64,000 bases of DNA from JANMJD01 sp963828405 (GTDB lineage Bacteria > Actinomycetota > Acidimicrobiia > Acidimicrobiales > Ilumatobacteraceae), in the NCBI GenBank assembly GCA_963828405.1, contig CAWHEG010000031.1, forward strand, positions 2,418,001 to 2,482,000, read 5' to 3'. Numbering within the stretch: position 1 is the stretch's first letter; each line of letters starts with the position of its first letter. The translations under genes and the position numbers were made by a program. The notes under the pieces were generated by a model. It made no database searches, was not told the origin of the DNA, and saw nothing but the letters and a program-made list of their open reading frames with translations. Shown one piece after another: positions 31,687-41,383 of this stretch.

Positions 31687-34600
31687 ATGCAAGCGGCGTA
31701 CCGGGAGTCGCGACGCGGTCCGGCGTTGAACGGGCGGGCCGACGGGAGCGACCCGTCGCGCACCTCGGCGCACCTGCGCCGCCGGTTGGCCTCCGGCGTG
31801 GCCACGCCCGGGACCGTGTCGGTCGACGGTGCGGTGCTGCTCAGCGACATCGTCGGGTTCACCTCGCACATCGAGGCGATGACCGGCATCGGCCGCCTCG
31901 GGATCGAGGCGTTCAGCGACTCGATGAGCGCCTACATGGACCGCGTGATCACGCTCGTCCACACCTATGGCGGCGACGTCCTCGACATCGCCGGTGACTC
32001 GCTGCTGTGCCTGTGGGAGTCCGACTCGTCGCCGGCGGACCTCCGCAGGGCCTCGGTCGCCGCGGCGTCGGCCGCGCTGGCCATCCAGGCGGCGGTCGGC
32101 AACCACCACCTGGTGGCCGGACGGCCGATCGAGACCCGCATCGGCGTCTCCGCCGGCCCGCTGACCCTCACCGTTGCCGGTGGCGTCGACGACGAATGGG
32201 TGCTGCTCACCCAGGGCGAGGCGGTGTCGAGTGTCGACCGGGCCGAGCGGCGTTGCCGACCCGGGTGCGTCACCTTCACCGCGGCGGTCAACACGCTGCT
32301 CGAAGGTGAGGCGGCGACACTGCCGATGGGTGGTGACGAGTACGAGCTGGTCGCCCTCGACCGCCCGTTCGTGCCCGAGGTGCCAGCTGCGGCCACGCCC
32401 GCGGCTGCGACGACCACCCCCTCGAATCCGCCGCCGTCGACGGCCGGCGATGCCGCCCTGCGGTTGTGGACGATGGAGTTCCGCCGCCTGAGCATCGCCA
32501 TGGTCCGTGTCCCCGAACTGTCCGGCGTGGCGCCCGACGCCGCCCAACGCGTCGTGGCGTGTTTCCAGCAGGTCGTCGGCGAACGCGAGGGCGTCAGCTC
32601 GGTGGTGATCGACAACAAGGGTGTGCGGCTGCTGGCGACGTTCGGAGCGCCGCCGCTCGCCCACGAGGACGATCCGGTGCGCGCCGTCGACGCTGTGCGC
32701 GCCTTCGCCGCGGCGGTCGCCACCGCCGAGGCCGGTGTGTCGTGTTCGGCCGGGATCGCCACGGGGCGGGCCCTCTACGGGCTGGCCGGCAACGAGCACC
32801 GGCGGGCCACGATGATGGCTGGCGACGTGATCAACGTCGCCGCCCGGCTGTCGACCAGCGCCGATCTGGCGGTGCTCTGCGATCAGGAGACCGCGGTCCG
32901 TGCCCAGACCAGGTACTCGTTCACGGTGATGAACCCGATCATCGTCAAGGGCAAGGCGCTGCCGATCCCGGTGTTCGAACCGAGCGGCACGGTCGATCCC
33001 CGCCGCCGTCGGCCGGTGATGATGCGCGGACGCGCCCGGGAGCTGGACCGCCTCGTCCGCTTGCTCGACCCGTCGTCCACCGGGACGGCGCTCGTCGTCG
33101 GTGACTCCGGGCTCGGCAAGAGCACCCTGATCGACGAGGTCGTCGAGCTCGCCGGCGTCCGGGAACGGCGGCTCATCGCCGCCCACACCGACGCCATCGA
33201 TCGCACGACGCCGTTCCTGGCCTGGTCGCCGGCCGTGCGCAAGGTGCTGCTCGGCCCGGCGGGCGACATCGGCACCGACCCGGCGACGATCGTCGACGCC
33301 GCCCGGGCCCGACTCAGCCCCGAGTTCGCCTCGTTCGCTCCCACGCTCACCGCGTTGTTCGGTGTCGCCCCCGACGGCGAGCGCGTCGAACTGCCCGAGG
33401 AGGAGCGCTCGACGCTGCTGCCGAGGTTGATCGCCGACCTGCTGGTCTCCGGTGAGCGCAACCCGGTGGTCGTCTTCGAGGATGCCCACTGGGCCGACTC
33501 CGCCTCGATCGGGGTGTTGCGCGCCCTGCGTGAGCTGCCCGAACGACCGGCGATGATCATCACCACCCGCGGCGAAGGCCTCAGCCTGCTCGGTGGGGTC
33601 ACCGCCGACCCGACGACCGAGGTGATCGAACTGGTCCCCCTCGACGACGAAGCGGTGTGGCAGATCATCGCCGACCGGCTGGGCACCGAACGGATCCCCG
33701 ACGTCCTGCTGGAGTTCGTCAACCTGCGCGTCGCCGGCCACCCCTACTTCTGCGAGCAGCTGCTGAAGAGCCTGATCGAGACCGGGATGCTGACGGTCGG
33801 CGGCCACGAAGTGACGACGGGCGACCTCGATTCGGCTGCGATCCCCTCCACGGTCGAGGGGGTGATCGTCAGCCGGTTCGATCGTCGGACACCGCTCGAG
33901 CAGCAGTGCCTGAAGGCCGCTGCCGTCGTCGGTCGCCGCCACGGGGTCGACGTCGTGCGCGCCTGCCTCGGAGGAGCCGACATCGCCGAGGTGCTCCACG
34001 GGATCAGCGCCGACGGACTGCTGACCGAGGTCGACGCGGTGACGTTCGAGTTCCAGCACGTGATCGCCCGCGACGTGATCTACGACCTGATGCCCGACAT
34101 GCAGCGGCGGGAGCTGCACCGCGTCGTCGCCTCCCACCTCGAGGCGCTCGGCGACGCGAGCAGCCCGGCCTCCATCGGGCGCCACTGGCGCAGCGCCGGG
34201 GAGTTCGAGCTGGCCGTGGGCTACCTCGAGCGGGCCGCCCTCGACGCCCTGGGTGCGGGCAGCTTCGCCGAGGCGCTGGCCGTGCTCGGCGAAGCCGCCG
34301 AGCTGCGCGGCGACCACGGCCTCGAACCCGATCGCGATCAGCGGGTGGCACTCGCCGTGCAGCGCGCCCGAGCCTCGTACTACCTCGGCCTCTTCGCCGA
34401 ATCGCGTCCGCGAGCTGGAGACGGTCATCGCCCTGCTCGATGCCCCGTTGCCGAGCAGCGACGACGAACACCTCGCCGAACAGCGGGCGCTCGAGACGTC
34501 GAGGATCTCGGGACCTTCGCCGTCACCGCCGCTCGGCGGCGGGGGCGCCGAGCAGCTCGACACCGTCCTGTTCGAGACCTACCGGTTCCTCGTGAAGGTG

Positions 34601-35704
34601 CTCTATCTGGTGGGCGAGACGAGCCTGCCGATCCTCACCTCGTCGCTGCGCGGCCTGGCGGTCGCCGACCGGCTCGGGCGGGATCTGGAGGGTGCGGCGA
34701 TGCAGGCCTTGGTGAGCGGGGGCTACGCGATCATCGGCAACGTCGAGCGGTGCGAGCACCACAGCCGCCAGGCGATCGCCATCGCCGAGACCCCCCGCGG
34801 GGCGGCGGTCGCCAACCACGTGTGGCGGATGATCGCCGTCGCCCGCGCCGGCCTCGGTCAGTGGGCGGCGTGCCTCGATGCATCGGACCGCGCCCTGGCC
34901 GCCCTCGACCCCGAGGGGCAGAACCGGGATGCCGGCATCTGGCAGGTCCGTGCCGCCGTCCACCTGTGCGCCGGCGACTTCGCCCGGGCCGGCGACGCCT
35001 GGGCTCGGACCGCCGAGATCGCCGCCCACGACCACAACCCGCGGCTGGCCCGCTGGTCGCGTCTCGACGAGGTCCAGACCCTCCTCGGTCGGGGTCTCGT
35101 CGTGGAGGCCGATCGCGTGCTGACCGAGACGTCGGTCGAGCTGGGTGCACCGACCGATCCGCTCGGCACGATCGAGCAGCACTACACCACGGCGCTGGTG
35201 CGCAGCGCCCAGGGCCGCCACGCCCAGGCCGTGCGCGAGGCGCGCAGTGTCGCCCGGATGGTCGCCGCGACGCCGCCGAGCGGCTTCCACTGGGTCGAGT
35301 TCTTCGCCGGCGCCGTGGAGGCGATGATCGCCGCCCTCTACGGCGCCGATGAGCAGAGTGGGATCGATCGACCCGGGCTGGTCGCAGAGGTCGCTGCGGC
35401 GGCCGAGCTGCTCGAGCGGTTCGCGGCGACGTTCCCCCACGTCAGGCCACGCGTCGCCTTGATCAGGGCGATGCTCGCCTCGTTCGCGGGCCGCGACGCC
35501 GAGGCGGCCGGCCTGTTCGCCGAAGCCCACGAGTGCGCCGTGCGCGGCGGCTACGACTTCGATGCGGCGAGGTGCGTGGTGCTCTGTCGGATGTCGGCGA
35601 TCGATGCGCTGCACCACGATCTGGCCGAGGTGCGGGAGGTGTTCGAGCGGCTGGGCGCCACGCGTTGGGTCCGGCGGGTCGACGCGCTGACGCCTGCGGC
35701 GTAG
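31687..35704 (+). CDS. soluble-adenylyl-cyclase-like regulator: tandem cyclase, AAA ATPase, TPR (one frameshift)
   Basis: Divergent from the DyP operon across 56 bp. The first class III cyclase domain keeps both metal aspartates, D54 (L-L-S-D-I-V-G-F-T) and D104 (A-G-D-S-L-L). The position that is lysine in mammalian sAC and selects adenine is Asp100 here. The second cyclase domain (about 270-430) lacks the first metal Asp and looks regulatory. A STAND/AAA module follows with Walker A G-D-S-G-L-G-K-S-T (about 472) and an E-D-A-H-W Walker B, then helical repeats to the C-terminus. An extra base near 34,404 breaks the frame; removing it gives 1,338 aa. The layout matches ADCY10-type and bacterial cyclase-ATPase regulators. 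Confidence 0.85.
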
Positions 35705-35715
35705 CCTCGCCCGCC

Positions 35716-37107
35716 GTGGCCACGCAGCAGATCATCTCCCCCGTCGACGGTTCCGTGTTCGCCGAGCGGGTGACGGCGAGCCCGGCGCAGATCGAGTCGC
35801 TGCTCGCCCGGGCGCACGCCGCGCAGGCGGGCTGGCGGGCGACGCCACTGGCCGAGCGGGCCGCGCTCGTCGAGCGCATGGTCCAGCACATGCAGGCCGA
35901 CGTCGGGGCGATCTCAACGGAGTTGGCCTGGCAGATGGGGCGGCCGATCTGCCATGCCCCGTTCGAGATCGACCGGGGGTTCCAGGAGCGGGCCCGGCAC
36001 ATGGCGTCGATCGCCGAGTCGTCGCTGGCCGACATCGCCGCGCCCCCCAAGGACGGATTCACCCGCTTCATCCGCAAGGACCCGGTCGGCACGGTGCTCG
36101 TCGTCGCGCCATGGAACTACCCGTACCTGACGTCGGTGAACTCGATCGTCCCGGCGTTGCTCGCCGGGAACACGGTCGTGCTCAAGCACGCCACCCAGAC
36201 CCTGTTGTGTGCCGAGCGCTACGCCGAGGCGATGGCCGCGGCCGGCATGCCCGCGGGCGTGTTCCAGCACGTGCACGCAACCCACGCCGACATCGCGGCG
36301 ATGATCGGTGACCCGCGGATCGGTTTCGTCGTGTTCACCGGCTCGGTCGAGGGCGGGCATTCGATCCAGCGCGCCGCGGCGGAGCGGTTCATCGGCACGG
36401 GGACCGAGCTCGGCGGCAAGGATCCGTCGTACGTGCGGGCCGACTGCGACCTGACCCACGCCATCGGCGAGAACGTCGACGGGGCGTTCTTCAACGCCGG
36501 CCAGTCGTGCTGCGCGATCGAACGGATCTACGTGGACGGCGCCGTGTACCACGACTTCGTCGACGGTTTCGTCCAGGCGACCAGGGGGTATGTGCTCGGT
36601 AACCCGCTCGACCCGGGGACCAACCTGGGCCCGATGGTCTCGACCAAGGCGGCGGAGTTCGTCCGCGGCCAGATCGCCGAGGCGGTGGACCGGGGTGCCC
36701 GGGCTGTGGTCACCGAAGCGGAGTTCGCCGCGGCGCGGGCCGGGACCCCGTACTGCGGGCCGACGGTGCTCACCGAGGTCGATCATTCGATGCGGGTGAT
36801 GACCGAGGAGTCGTTCGGGCCGGTGATCGGCATCATGAGGGTGGATTCGGACGAGGAGGCGATCCGGCTGATGAACGACTCGGCGTACGGCCTCACAGCC
36901 AGCATCTGGACCTCCGATGTCGACGCGGCCATCGCCATCGGTGACCGGGTCGAGACGGGCACCTGCTACATGAACCGCTGCGACTACGTCGATCCGGCGC
37001 TGGCGTGGACGGGGGTCAAGGACACCGGCCGCGGCGTGGCGTTGTCGGTGCTCGGCTTCGACTCGTTCACCCGTCCGAAGTCCTTCCACCTGAAGACCGC
37101 GGTGTAG
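35716..37107 (+). CDS. aldehyde dehydrogenase family protein
   Basis: 463 aa from a GTG 11 bp after the cyclase gene. It shows V-V-A-P-W-N-Y-P-Y, the NAD-site F-T-G-S-V-E-G-G, the general base in T-E-L-G-G-K-D-P-S and the catalytic cysteine region F-N-A-G-Q-S-C-C, so a full active site. It belongs to the NAD(P)-dependent ALDH superfamily (succinate-semialdehyde/betaine-aldehyde-like). The specific aldehyde is not predictable. The tight spacing suggests co-transcription with the cyclase-like regulator. An aldehyde from the divergent hydrolase/P450 operon is a plausible but unproven substrate. Confidence 0.92.
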   Translation: MATQQIISPVDGSVFAERVTASPAQIESLLARAHAAQAGWRATPLAERAALVERMVQHMQADVGAISTELAWQMGRPICHAPFEIDRGFQERARHMASIAESSLADIAAPPKDGFTRFIRKDPVGTVLVVAPWNYPYLTSVNSIVPALLAGNTVVLKHATQTLLCAERYAEAMAAAGMPAGVFQHVHATHADIAAMIGDPRIGFVVFTGSVEGGHSIQRAAAERFIGTGTELGGKDPSYVRADCDLTHAIGENVDGAFFNAGQSCCAIERIYVDGAVYHDFVDGFVQATRGYVLGNPLDPGTNLGPMVSTKAAEFVRGQIAEAVDRGARAVVTEAEFAAARAGTPYCGPTVLTEVDHSMRVMTEESFGPVIGIMRVDSDEEAIRLMNDSAYGLTASIWTSDVDAAIAIGDRVETGTCYMNRCDYVDPALAWTGVKDTGRGVALSVLGFDSFTRPKSFHLKTAV

Positions 37108-37113
37108 GCCCTC

Positions 37114-37156
37114 GGGCCGGTCGCCGGCTCGACGTCGGCGGCGTCACGGCCGGCCC
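37114..37156. terminator. GC-rich hairpin between convergent genes
   Basis: GGGCCGG (37114-37120) can pair with CCGGCCC (37150-37156) between the aldehyde dehydrogenase and CHRD-protein stops. It overlaps the CHRD stop codon and lacks a U-run. Confidence 0.35.
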
Positions 37157-37992
37157 ATGTAGTAGCCCATCACGTCGACGATCACGTGGGTGTCCGATGT
37201 CGGGCCGGACGAGAGGGCCAGCCGGCCCGTCGCATCGAGGGGGACGACCGTCCCGGCGGCCAGTTCGGAACCGGCAGCGGTCCAGTTGATCACGCTGGCC
37301 TCGGGGACCGGCGTCCCCGCGGCATGGGCGGTCAGGTACCCGTGGGAGCCGGTCTCGGTCACGGTGATCACGACCTGGGCCGCCACCGCACCGACGGGGA
37401 CCGCCGGCAACGAGACCCCGCCGTTCTTCCCGACGACCGTCTGAACGGTCCGGGTCGTGTTGGGGGCCATCCGGCCGCCACCGGCCTGGCGTGAGTCGTA
37501 CACGCGCACGGGCGTCGGCAGGGTGAAGAACTCGTTTGGTCCGGTCCCGGGCTGCGCCAGCTGACCGCGGATGGCTCCGCCGGTGAACTCGGCCGTGTGG
37601 ACGTTGACGTAGTAGCCGGCCGGGTTGGCGGCGATGTCGGCGGCCAGGGCGGGGTCAGCCGTCGCACAACCGGCGAGCGCCCCGTTGAACGACACGACCA
37701 CCGGACCGTTGACGCCGGCCGCCCCCTTGTGGATGTGGTCGGCGGCGACTGCGCCGATACCCGTGACCTTGATGTCCCAGCAGATCTGGTTCGTCCCGGT
37801 GTCGACACTCACCGTGGCGGATCCGGTGCCTTCGGGATCGGCCGCCCCGACCTCGTTGGAGCCGAGCAGCCCCGCGGCGAAGTGCTTGACCTCACCGGCC
37901 GCCCCGACATCGGCGACGGTGAACGCGGCGATCGTCGCCGCGGCCAGTCCGGCGACGGCGATCGATGCCTTGACAAAGCTGGCAGGTTTCAT
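37144..37992 (-). CDS. secreted CHRD-domain protein
   Basis: 282 aa. Signal peptide at residues 1-32 (K-P-A-S-F-V-K followed by a hydrophobic Ala/Val core ending A-G-A-A-G). A CHRD (chordin) domain spans about 35-150 with the typical D-H-I-H-K-G-A-A-G and V-N-V-H-T-A-E-F-T-G-G-A-I-R-G motifs. A second beta domain opens with R-V-Y-D-S-R and ends V-D-V-M-G-Y-Y, a module common in actinobacterial exported proteins. Extracellular; probably a structural or binding role, no enzyme motif. Confidence 0.88.
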   Translation of the reverse strand: MKPASFVKASIAVAGLAAATIAAFTVADVGAAGEVKHFAAGLLGSNEVGAADPEGTGSATVSVDTGTNQICWDIKVTGIGAVAADHIHKGAAGVNGPVVVSFNGALAGCATADPALAADIAANPAGYYVNVHTAEFTGGAIRGQLAQPGTGPNEFFTLPTPVRVYDSRQAGGGRMAPNTTRTVQTVVGKNGGVSLPAVPVGAVAAQVVITVTETGSHGYLTAHAAGTPVPEASVINWTAAGSELAAGTVVPLDATGRLALSSGPTSDTHVIVDVMGYYMGRP

Positions 37993-38211
37993 CGGTGGGA
38001 CCCTCCTGGGTTCGTTCGTCCGCGGCGCGGCGGACGGGTTCGACTCCAGTGACGTACGTCCCGGGCAGCCGATTGGATTTCAGATTCCCCGCGACTCCGG
38101 ATCGAAGGCGGGGCGACGGGTGGAATCGAGCGGGGCCCGAGGGGCGCACGGGCCGATGGCATCCCGCCCCGGCTGGTCACCCGCAGGGCTCGGGCGAATA
38201 GCCTGAGCGGC

Positions 38212-38988
38212 ATGGACATCAACGGCGCAAGCGCAATCGTCACGGGTGGGGCATCGGGGATCGGGGCGGCCTCGGCGCGCCGCCTGGCGGCCCTGGGTGC
38301 CAAGGTCGTCGTGGCCGACCTCCAGGAGGACAAGGGCCGCGAACTCGCCGACGAGATCGGCGGGGCGTTCTGCAGGGTCGACGTGACCAGCACCGACGAC
38401 ATCATCAACGCCGTGGAGATGGCCAAGTCGATGGGACCGCTGCGTGTGCTGGTCAACTCGGCCGGCATCGGCTGGCCCCAGCGCACGATCGGCAAGGACG
38501 GCACGTACGAGTCGGCCCACAACCTCGACATCTACAAGAAGGTCATTGCCATCAACCTGATCGGCACCTTCGACTGCATCCGCATCGCGGCGACGGCGAT
38601 GAGCCAGACCGAGCCGATGGAGTCGGGCGAGCGGGGGGCGATCGTCAACATCGCCTCGGTGGCGGCATTCGACGGCCAGATCGGCCAGGCCGCGTACTCC
38701 TCGTCGAAGGGCGGGGTCGTCGGAATGACGCTGCCGGTGGCCCGCGACCTCGCCGCCGTCGGCGTACGGGTCAACACCATCGCCCCCGGGCTGATCGACA
38801 CCCCGATCTACGGCCAGGGCGAGGGATCCGACGCGTTCAAGGCCAACCTCCAGAAGGGTGTGCTGTTCCCGCAGCGGCTCGGATACCCGGAGGAACTGGC
38901 CTCGATGGTCGTCGAGTGCGTCACCAACAGCTACATGAACGCCGAGACGATCCGCGTCGACGGCGGGATCCGGATGCCCCCGAAGTGA
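38212..38988 (+). CDS. SDR-family oxidoreductase (3-hydroxyacyl-CoA dehydrogenase type II-like)
   Basis: 258 aa classical short-chain dehydrogenase. Cofactor loop T-G-G-A-S-G-I-G (residues about 11-18), N-S-A-G-I, catalytic Ser in N-I-A-S-V-A-A, and Y-S-S-S-K (YxxxK). An acidic residue after strand 2 (V-V-V-A-D-L) favours NAD(H). The A-P-G-L-I-D-T-P and late R-L-G-Y-P-E-E-L motifs resemble HSD17B10-type 3-hydroxyacyl-CoA dehydrogenases of fatty-acid or steroid oxidation. It stands alone with converging neighbours. Confidence 0.92.
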   Translation: MDINGASAIVTGGASGIGAASARRLAALGAKVVVADLQEDKGRELADEIGGAFCRVDVTSTDDIINAVEMAKSMGPLRVLVNSAGIGWPQRTIGKDGTYESAHNLDIYKKVIAINLIGTFDCIRIAATAMSQTEPMESGERGAIVNIASVAAFDGQIGQAAYSSSKGGVVGMTLPVARDLAAVGVRVNTIAPGLIDTPIYGQGEGSDAFKANLQKGVLFPQRLGYPEELASMVVECVTNSYMNAETIRVDGGIRMPPK

Positions 38989-38997
38989 ACCGTCGGC

Positions 38998-39015
38998 CGG
39001 CCCGCGGGCGGGCCG
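38998..39015. terminator. bidirectional hairpin between SDR and yqeY
   Basis: CGGCCCGC, loop GG, GCGGGCCG: a perfect 8-bp stem in the 33-bp gap between two convergent stop codons. Confidence 0.55.
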
Positions 39016-39021
39016 AGCAGG

Positions 39022-39483
39022 TCAGCCCAGGGCGGCCTTGACCAGGGCGGCGACCTTCGCGCCGTCGGCGGTGCCGGCGGTGCGGTCGCGGACGGCCTTG
39101 ATCACGGTTCCCATCGCCTTCGGCCCGGTCTGGCCGGACGCCGCCGCCCGGGCCACCTCATCACCGACGAACGCGGCCAACTCGTCGTCGCCCATCGCCC
39201 GGGGAAGGTAGGCCTCGAGCACGGCGAACTCGGCCCGTTCCGTGGCCGCCGATTCGACCCGGCCCGCGTCGGCGTAGATCTCGGCGGCCTCGGTCCGCTT
39301 CTTCGCCTCGGCCTGCAGCACGGCGATGACCTGGTCGTCGGTCAGCACCACCGCCTCGGCCCCGGCGACCTCGGCGTTCTTCACGGCGGCCAACGCCATG
39401 CGCAGCGTCGAGGTGGTCAACTCGTCGCGGCGGCGCATCGCGGCGGTCAGGTCCTCCTGCAGGCGGGTCTTCAGCGTCGTCAT
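39022..39483 (-). CDS. yqeY: GatB/YqeY domain-containing protein
   Basis: 153 aa, all helical. N-terminal M-T-T-L-K-T-R-L-Q-E-D-L, A-M-R-R-R-D-E-L-T-T-S-T-L-R-M and the C-terminal G-P-K-A-M-G-T-V-I-K-A-V are characteristic of the YqeY family, related to the tail domain of GatB and thought to bind tRNA or support amidotransferases. The start is the ATG at 39483, since longer extensions lack family similarity. Confidence 0.92.
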   Translation of the reverse strand: MTTLKTRLQEDLTAAMRRRDELTTSTLRMALAAVKNAEVAGAEAVVLTDDQVIAVLQAEAKKRTEAAEIYADAGRVESAATERAEFAVLEAYLPRAMGDDELAAFVGDEVARAAASGQTGPKAMGTVIKAVRDRTAGTADGAKVAALVKAALG

Positions 39484-39521
39484 CCCTACAGCCTGGCGTG
39501 TCGTCACCCCGATCGGACACC

Positions 39522-39618
39522 TGAATGTTGATGCGGGTGCCGAGCGCCTGCGCCGCCAGGCGCAGCGAGGCCGTGAGGGAGCGGGCGAAGCGCAGCGGAG
39601 CCCAGTCCCGAACATTCA
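39522..39618. repeat. 97-bp structured element with outer inverted repeat and inner hairpin
   Basis: Outer arms TGAATGTT (39522-39529) and AACATTCA (39611-39618) enclose a perfect inner hairpin GCGCCTG, loop CGCCGC, CAGGCGC (39543-39562) and a run of GCGAAGCGCAGCGGAGCC-like DNA. The right arm includes the argJ stop codon. It may be a terminator region, a non-autonomous repeat or a small RNA. Confidence 0.5.
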
Positions 39619-40764
39619 AGTCGTGTAGTCGGCGTTGATCCGCACGTAGCCGTCGGTCAGGTCGCAACCCCACACGGTGGCGGACCCCTCGGCGATCCCG
39701 AGGCTGACGTGGATGAGCACCTCGTCACCGCGCATGTACGCCGAGAGGGCCTCGAGCCCGGCCGCGTCCACAGGGGCCGGGTAGACCTCCTGGGCCCCGA
39801 ACCGGATGACCACGCTGGCTTCGTCGATGTCGGTCTCGTCGGAGCACTTGCCGACGGCCATGGCCACCCGGCCCCAGTTCGGGTCGGCCCCGTGGATCGC
39901 CGTCTTGACCAAGGGGGAGTTGACGATCGACTTGGCCACGCGCCGGGCCTGGTCGCCGTCGCGGGCCTGATCGACACGCACCTCGATCAACGTCGTCGCC
40001 CCTTCGCCATCGCGGGCGATCTCCCTGGTCAGGTGCAGCGCCACCGCGCCGAGGGCTTGCTCGAACGAGGCCGTGTCGACGCGACCGGCGGCACCGTTGG
40101 CGAGGATCACCGCCGTGTCCGAGGTGGAGGTGTCGGTGTCGATCGAGACGCAGTTGAAGGTGCGATCGACGACACGGCGGAACACCTCGTCGAGCGTCGC
40201 CGCGTCGATCTCGGCGTCGGTGAAGAACATCGCGATCATCGTCGCCATGTCGGGTTCGATCATCCCGACGCCCTTGGCCACCCCGACGACGGTTGCACCC
40301 CCGACGGGGTGCCGGGCGATCTTCGGGCGGGTGTCGGTGGTCATGATCCCGGTGGCGACCCTGTCGGCCGACGTGCCCGGGAAGGGCCAGCTCAGACCGG
40401 CCAACGCGGTCTCGACGCGGTCCATCGGGTACTGCCGGCCGATCACTCCGGTCGAGGCGATGAGCACCTCGTGGGGTGGGCAGCCGAGTGCGTCGGCGAC
40501 GCCGGCGACCACCCGGCGGGCGTTGGCCAGGCCCTCGTCGCCCGTGGCCACGTTGGCGTTCTTCGAGATCACGACCATCGCCCGTGCCGATCGGCCGGCG
40601 ATGTGCTCCCGCGACAGCGTCACGCTCGGTCCGGCGAAACGGCTGCGGGTGAACACACCGGCCGCCGTGCACGGGCGATCGGAGGCGACGATCACGAAGT
40701 CGTCCGTCGCGTCCTTGATGCCGACGTTGGCCACGTGGGAGCGGAATCCGTCAGGGAGTTGCAT
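39616..40764 (-). CDS. argJ: bifunctional ornithine acetyltransferase / N-acetylglutamate synthase
   Basis: 382 aa, the usual ArgJ length. The autoproteolysis site is visible in K-G-V-G-M-I-E-P-D-M-A-T-M, with Thr as nucleophile and new N-terminus of the beta chain. N-V-A-T-G and the late H-G-A-D-P-N-W-G-R are also conserved. It transfers the acetyl group from N-acetylornithine to glutamate in cyclic arginine biosynthesis in the cytoplasm. The ATG at 40764 (M-Q-L-P-D-G-F) is preferred. Its start overlaps the marR stop by 14 bp. It is not next to other arg genes here, which is unusual. Confidence 0.96.
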   Translation of the reverse strand: MQLPDGFRSHVANVGIKDATDDFVIVASDRPCTAAGVFTRSRFAGPSVTLSREHIAGRSARAMVVISKNANVATGDEGLANARRVVAGVADALGCPPHEVLIASTGVIGRQYPMDRVETALAGLSWPFPGTSADRVATGIMTTDTRPKIARHPVGGATVVGVAKGVGMIEPDMATMIAMFFTDAEIDAATLDEVFRRVVDRTFNCVSIDTDTSTSDTAVILANGAAGRVDTASFEQALGAVALHLTREIARDGEGATTLIEVRVDQARDGDQARRVAKSIVNSPLVKTAIHGADPNWGRVAMAVGKCSDETDIDEASVVIRFGAQEVYPAPVDAAGLEALSAYMRGDEVLIHVSLGIAEGSATVWGCDLTDGYVRINADYTT

Positions 40765-41239
40765 CCCGAGATGATGCACGCCGGGCGGCGATGGCGACGA
40801 AGGCATCGCCCATGCCGATCAGTTGCTCGCGGGTGAGGTGGTCGAGAAGATGGCGGCGCACGCTGGCGACGTGGTCGGGCGCGGCGGTGCGCAGCTTGTC
40901 GTAACCGGCAGGTGTGAGGTGGGCGAGGGTGACCCGCCGATCGTCGGGGGAGGGGTGACGGTCGACGAAGCCCGATCGGACGAGACCGTCCAGCCGTCGG
41001 GTCAGCCCGCTCGGTGAGAGGCGCAGCATGTCGGCCAGGTCGCACATCCGCAGTGCGCGGTCGGGCGCCTCGGAGAGGAACACCAGCACCTCGTAGTCGC
41101 CACTCGTCACCCCGTGCTCGGCCATCAGGTCGGCGTCGAGGTCGGCCAGCACCTTGCCGACGGTCTCGATGAAGCTGCGCCAGGTACGCATCTCCTCATC
41201 GTCGAGCCACCGTGCAGTGCGGGCACCCTCGTCGTCCAT
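40751..41239 (-). CDS. MarR-family transcriptional regulator
   Basis: 162 aa winged-helix protein: M-C-D-L-A-D-M-L-R-L-S-P-S-G-L-T-R-R-L (recognition helix) followed by the D-D-R-R-V wing, the strongest MarR signature. The ATG at 41239 gives M-D-D-E-G. Four to five bases upstream begins a 140-bp palindrome-rich gap shared with the divergent yceI-like gene, so it probably represses itself and that gene. Ligand unknown. Confidence 0.93.
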   Translation of the reverse strand: MDDEGARTARWLDDEEMRTWRSFIETVGKVLADLDADLMAEHGVTSGDYEVLVFLSEAPDRALRMCDLADMLRLSPSGLTRRLDGLVRSGFVDRHPSPDDRRVTLAHLTPAGYDKLRTAAPDHVASVRRHLLDHLTREQLIGMGDAFVAIAARRASSRDATP

Positions 41240-41264
41240 ACGGGTCAGGGTAACTCTTGTGCGC

Positions 41265-41326
41265 GCAAATGTTGCGATAGTCAATGGTTCCGATACAGTT
41301 GTGTTCGCAACCATTGCGGTAGCAAT
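41265..41326. promoter_or_regulatory. probable MarR operators
   Basis: Three dyads lie between marR and the YceI gene: GCAA-ATG-TTGC (41265-41275), CAATGGTT..AACCATTG (41282-41289 / 41309-41316), and ATTGC-GGTA-GCAAT (41313-41326). All share a TTGC/GCAA half-site, as expected for several dimers binding one promoter region. Confidence 0.55.
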
Positions 41327-41383
41327 CACCAGCGGACGACCTCGCCGAACGGCGCATTCGTCCTCCAACCGAAGGAGCCTTCC

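Noticed and set aside
31471..34563. A 1,030-codon minus-strand open frame opposite the cyclase gene
   Set aside because: Composition is Gly/Arg/Asp/His-rich without domains, as expected for the antisense of a high-GC gene. The plus strand encodes clear cyclase and ATPase motifs.
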